Part shown: piece after piece, positions 30,960-33,466 of the stretch
Layout of the letters: every line of letters starts with the position of its first letter
How positions within the stretch are numbered: the stretch's first letter is position 1
Source: Deltaproteobacteria bacterium
GTDB taxonomy: Bacteria; Desulfobacterota; Desulfuromonadia; Desulfuromonadales; JAAYDE01
NCBI GenBank assembly: GCA_016934985.1
Contig: JAFGRU010000131.1
Coordinates: 1 to 33,466, forward strand
DNA: 33,466 nt
Direction: 5' to 3'
Notes under the pieces: generated by a model
Told to the model about the DNA's origin: nothing
Databases searched by the model: none
The model's input: the letters and a program-made list of their open reading frames with translations, nothing else
Made by a program: the position numbers and the translations under genes

Positions 30960-31095
30960 ATCCGCGAATCCTTTTCTGAAATCGGGTTAATTCCTGGTTC
31001 ATTATAAAAACTCCCCATTATGTGGTTTTAATTATAACAGGCTTTTCCCTTCCGGAAAAAGTCTGGAGCTCTGGTAATCTTAATTTAATAGGTAA

Positions 31096-31217
31096 ATCAG
31101 GCTGAAGGCTTAAGAAGAATTCGACACCAAAGGTAGAGGACAGGCAAGCTGAAAGTGGGCGGACTTAAAGGTTTAGGGTTGATAGTTTTTCCCCAACAGC
31201 CTCCAGTCTTCAGTCTA
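31096..31217. repeat. Intergenic repeat, copy 1
   Basis: About 120 bp before the ornithine cyclodeaminase gene, starting with CAGGCTGAAG and ending CAGTCTTCAGTC. It aligns with 32341-32457 in the same orientation (shared CAGGCTGAAG, CCAAAGG, AAGGTTTA.GGTT, CAGTCTTCAG). It is more diverged than copy 2. Confidence 0.7.
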
Positions 31218-31239
31218 TCCACCTATATTGCGAGGACCC

Positions 31240-32340
31240 ATGGACTCCCCCATACCGAAATACAAGCCTCCCGACTTCAGGAAAGCCGGGCTGAAACAAG
31301 CCCCTGCGGTGCGGGTTGAGCCCGCCCCCATGGACGGTGTGGCGCCGTCAAACTATCATGCCACTTCGAATCATCCGGAATATGTCCATCTCGGCGGCGG
31401 CCGCTGGCTGCTGGCCGCGGAGAGCCGCATGGATTCGGTCCTGGTGCTGCGGGGGGAGAGCCTGGAAGTGGTTGAAGCCCGGCGTCTCAAAAAAGGCGAC
31501 CCGGTCGTGGTCGGTCGCAGCGAAGACGGCGAGGAAGGCATTTTCGTCCATGTCGGCGGCTTCCGCTCGCAAAACCACCCTTCCACGGACAAATTCTCGT
31601 TTCATACCTACGGCACCCGGGAAACCCCTTTTTCCCATTCCTACGACCAGCTCTACCGGATTCTTCGCCATGACCGCCTCCATGGCACTATCGTCTGGGT
31701 CCTGGGACCGGCCGTGGCTTTCGACAAAGACAGCCGCAGTGCCATGCAGGAGCTTATCGAGGACGGCTACTGTCATGCCCTCCTGGCCGGCAATGCCCTC
31801 GCCACTCATGACCTGGAAGCCGGTAGCCTCGGCACCGGTCTCGGTCAGGATATCTACACCCAGACCCGGCGTCGCAACGGCCATTACAATCACCTGGACA
31901 TCCTGAATGAAGTCCGCAGGGCAGGGAGTATTAAAGACGCCTTTGAAAGCCTGAAAATCCGGGACGGCATTATCCATGCCTGTGAAAAACGGCAAATCCC
32001 CTATGTGCTTGCCGGGTCGATCCGCGACGACGGCCCGCTTCCCGTGGTGATCACCGACTCCTGCAAGGCCCAGGACGCCATGCGTCTGCACGCACGCAAG
32101 GCCACAACCGTCCTGGCACTGGCCACCCAACTGCATTCCATCGCCTTCGGCAACATGACTCCCAGCTACCGGATTATGGAGGACGGTACGGTGCGGCCGG
32201 TTTACTTTTACGTCGTGGACATGACCGAATTCAGCGCCGCCAAGCTCGTCAACCGCGGTTCGGCCCAGTCTCGAGCCATCCTGACCAACGTCCAGGATTT
32301 CATCGTCAACCTGCGAAATAATTTAAAAGCTACCGATTGA
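31240..32340 (+). CDS. Archaeal-type ornithine cyclodeaminase homologue (LOR/SDH domain)
   Basis: A 366-residue protein of the LOR/SDH-domain family (TIGR00300 as I recall), to which the archaeal-type ornithine cyclodeaminase and the C-terminal half of AgrE/ArgZ belong. These convert ornithine to proline and ammonia with NAD. Seen are FSFHTYGTRETPFSHSYDQL (about 118-137), LLAGNALATHDLEAGSLGTG (about 181-200) and YVLAGSIRDDGPLPVVITDS (about 257-276). An arginase gene lies immediately downstream, which makes an arginine-to-proline route likely. ATG 31240 has GAGGA just upstream; TTG 31228 is an alternative. Confidence 0.85.
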   Translation: MDSPIPKYKPPDFRKAGLKQAPAVRVEPAPMDGVAPSNYHATSNHPEYVHLGGGRWLLAAESRMDSVLVLRGESLEVVEARRLKKGDPVVVGRSEDGEEGIFVHVGGFRSQNHPSTDKFSFHTYGTRETPFSHSYDQLYRILRHDRLHGTIVWVLGPAVAFDKDSRSAMQELIEDGYCHALLAGNALATHDLEAGSLGTGLGQDIYTQTRRRNGHYNHLDILNEVRRAGSIKDAFESLKIRDGIIHACEKRQIPYVLAGSIRDDGPLPVVITDSCKAQDAMRLHARKATTVLALATQLHSIAFGNMTPSYRIMEDGTVRPVYFYVVDMTEFSAAKLVNRGSAQSRAILTNVQDFIVNLRNNLKATD

Positions 32341-32457
32341 AGACTGCAGGCTGAAGAAAAGTCAAATGCCAAAGGCAAGCGACAAACAAGCTTAAAATGC
32401 GCAGACCCAAGATGGAAGGTTTAAGGTTTTCCCTGACAGTCTTCAGCCTGCAGTTAT
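32341..32457. repeat. Intergenic repeat with 14-bp inverted ends, copy 2
   Basis: The element is bounded by ACTGCAGGCTGAAG (32343-32356) and its exact reverse complement CTTCAGCCTGCAGT (32441-32454). It occupies nearly the whole gap between the two arginine genes, starting right after the stop codon. It has no gene inside and looks like a small palindromic (MITE- or REP-like) element. Confidence 0.8.
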
Positions 32458-32481
32458 TTGCCTGACGTGGAGAGAATCCCC

Positions 32482-33372
32482 ATGAAAAACAAAATCAAAA
32501 TCATTGGCATTCCCCTCGATCTCGGCCAGTCGAATCGCGGGGTCGATATGGGGCCAAGTACCATCCGTTATGCCGGGTTGTCGGCGCGTTTGAAAAGACT
32601 GGGCTATGAGGTTCATGATGCCGGAAACCTTGTTGTCCCTGTTCGGGACGCTCTCATCGAAACCGAAAACGGCAACTATAGCACTGCCATTCAGAAGGTT
32701 TGTGAAACCCTTTACCAGGAAGCCCGCGAAGCCGTCGATAAGGTTTTTATGCCGGTCTTCCTGGGGGGCGACCATTCCATCGCCATCGGCTCCATTGGCG
32801 GAATTACCCACGACAAGCCGGCCGGGGTGATCTGGGTCGATGCCCATGGCGACGCCAACACGCCCCAGTCCTCTCCTTCGGGAAACATCCACGGCATGCC
32901 GGTCGCGGTTCTGCTGGGGGAAGGCTTTCCGAACCTGGTCGATGTCGGCCGCAAGGGACCGAAACTGGAACCCAACGACCTGGTCATGATAGGGATCAGG
33001 GAACTGGACCGTGAGGAGCGGGCGCGGCTGAGGGAGAGCGGCGTCACCATCTACACCATGCGTGACATCGACGAGCGGGGCATGGCCGCCATTGCCAAAG
33101 AGGCCATAACCAAACTGAGCCATCGGGAACGTATCCACGTCAGCTTCGACCTTGACGCCCTGGAGCCCCATGAGGCGCCCGGCGTCGGCACCCCTTCCAA
33201 CGGGGGACTGACTTACCGGGAAGCCATGCTGCTCACGGAAATCATTGCCGATTCGAAGCGTTTTTCCTCCCTTGACCTGGTGGAGATCAATCCGGTCCTC
33301 GACACCCGCAACCAGACCTCCCGCATTGCCGTGGAACTGACTGCTTCGTTGTTCGGCAAGAGCATCCTTTAG
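32482..33372 (+). CDS. rocF: Arginase
   Basis: A 296-residue ureohydrolase that would hydrolyse arginine to ornithine and urea with two Mn2+. The start [18 protein letters not shown] (9-26) is typical of arginases and not agmatinases. Metal ligands are His98 (GGDHS), Asp120, His122, Asp124 (DAHGD) and Asp223, Asp225 (SFDLD). After SFDLDAL it has Glu228 where Asp is usual (EP in place of DP). ATG 32482 has GGAGAG 7 nt upstream. Paired with the ornithine cyclodeaminase homologue, it would feed ornithine into proline. No urease is in the window. Confidence 0.93.
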   Translation: MKNKIKIIGIPLDLGQSNRGVDMGPSTIRYAGLSARLKRLGYEVHDAGNLVVPVRDALIETENGNYSTAIQKVCETLYQEAREAVDKVFMPVFLGGDHSIAIGSIGGITHDKPAGVIWVDAHGDANTPQSSPSGNIHGMPVAVLLGEGFPNLVDVGRKGPKLEPNDLVMIGIRELDREERARLRESGVTIYTMRDIDERGMAAIAKEAITKLSHRERIHVSFDLDALEPHEAPGVGTPSNGGLTYREAMLLTEIIADSKRFSSLDLVEINPVLDTRNQTSRIAVELTASLFGKSIL

Positions 33373-33466
33373 AATTAGAATAGGGCTTCCTGAAAAACTA
33401 TTTTCAGAGCCAAAAGGTTTTTATTCCAGTTCTTTCACAATTGGGTACCGTGGGCAGTAAAAGAGC
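33373..33466. other. Right-edge non-coding tail
   Basis: Contains CTGAAAA / TTTTCAG (about 33391-33409), a weak hairpin without a clear T tract. Nothing else. Confidence 0.4.

Noticed and set aside
31348..32136. 262-codon minus-strand frame in the cyclodeaminase gene
   Set aside because: Shadow frame in GC-rich coding DNA.
1..33466. CRISPR arrays, transposase genes, phage genes
   Set aside because: No regularly spaced repeats, no transposase or integrase motifs and no phage structural proteins were seen.

Overview
The window looks like part of a strictly or mainly anaerobic deltaproteobacterial chromosome, most likely Desulfuromonadales (Geobacter, Pelobacter or Desulfuromonas relatives). 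The signs are a sigma-54 activator beside NifX-type and ferredoxin-carrying MinD-type genes, a Geobacter-like 62-residue protein ending in a GPERR motif, a class A RNase P RNA, a TAXI-type TRAP binding protein and a plant/Treponema-type phosphofructokinase. This placement is inferred from gene content and not from a database search.

Layout. 1-4161 (+): a CAT-anticodon tRNA cut by the left edge, a Nif3-family protein, a coiled-coil zinc-ribbon protein, rnpB, a small conserved protein, a HIT protein and a SprA-like HExxH protein. 4305-5591 (-): 6-phosphofructokinase. 5592-6694: about 1.1 kb without a convincing gene, but with a candidate promoter, stem and terminator that together look like an undescribed small RNA. 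6695-12713 (+): the main accessory system, a PAS/AAA+/Fis sigma-54 activator followed, after a good -24/-12 promoter, by three NifX-fold proteins, a DUF5320 protein, a TrmO-like tRNA methyltransferase, two MinD-like ATPases that each carry two [4Fe-4S] motifs, and an FmdB-like zinc ribbon. This resembles the sigma-54-controlled orange-protein (ORP) operons known from Desulfovibrio. 13070-17567: an EamA exporter, a STAS-like protein plus QueG-like iron-sulfur protein (-), and the uracil salvage pair upp-uraA (+) with its own sigma-70 promoter and terminator.

17703-30959 is almost entirely on the minus strand: an FMN protein, a small helical protein, an M15-type peptidase with a peptidoglycan-binding domain, a ferritin-like protein, an NfeD-like and a ubiquitin-like protein, a ZntB/CorA transporter, a VOC protein, a helical hypothetical protein, a large exported Ig-like/DUF4214 protein, an S41-like peptidase, a CGGC protein and two periplasmic binding proteins with a decayed remnant of a TAXI gene. 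31240-33372 (+): an archaeal-type ornithine cyclodeaminase homologue and arginase, which together would convert arginine to proline, urea and ammonia.

Non-coding structure is unusually rich. Two gapless copies, about 135 bp each and about 70% identical, of a promoter-plus-leader module lie at 20832-20966 and 26385-26519. Two copies of a roughly 120-bp repeat precede the two arginine genes. A hairpin element bounded by 9-bp direct repeats sits inside the sigma-54 operon, and a long inverted repeat lies at 19952-20027. All alignments and folds were done by eye, and no family assignment was checked against a database.
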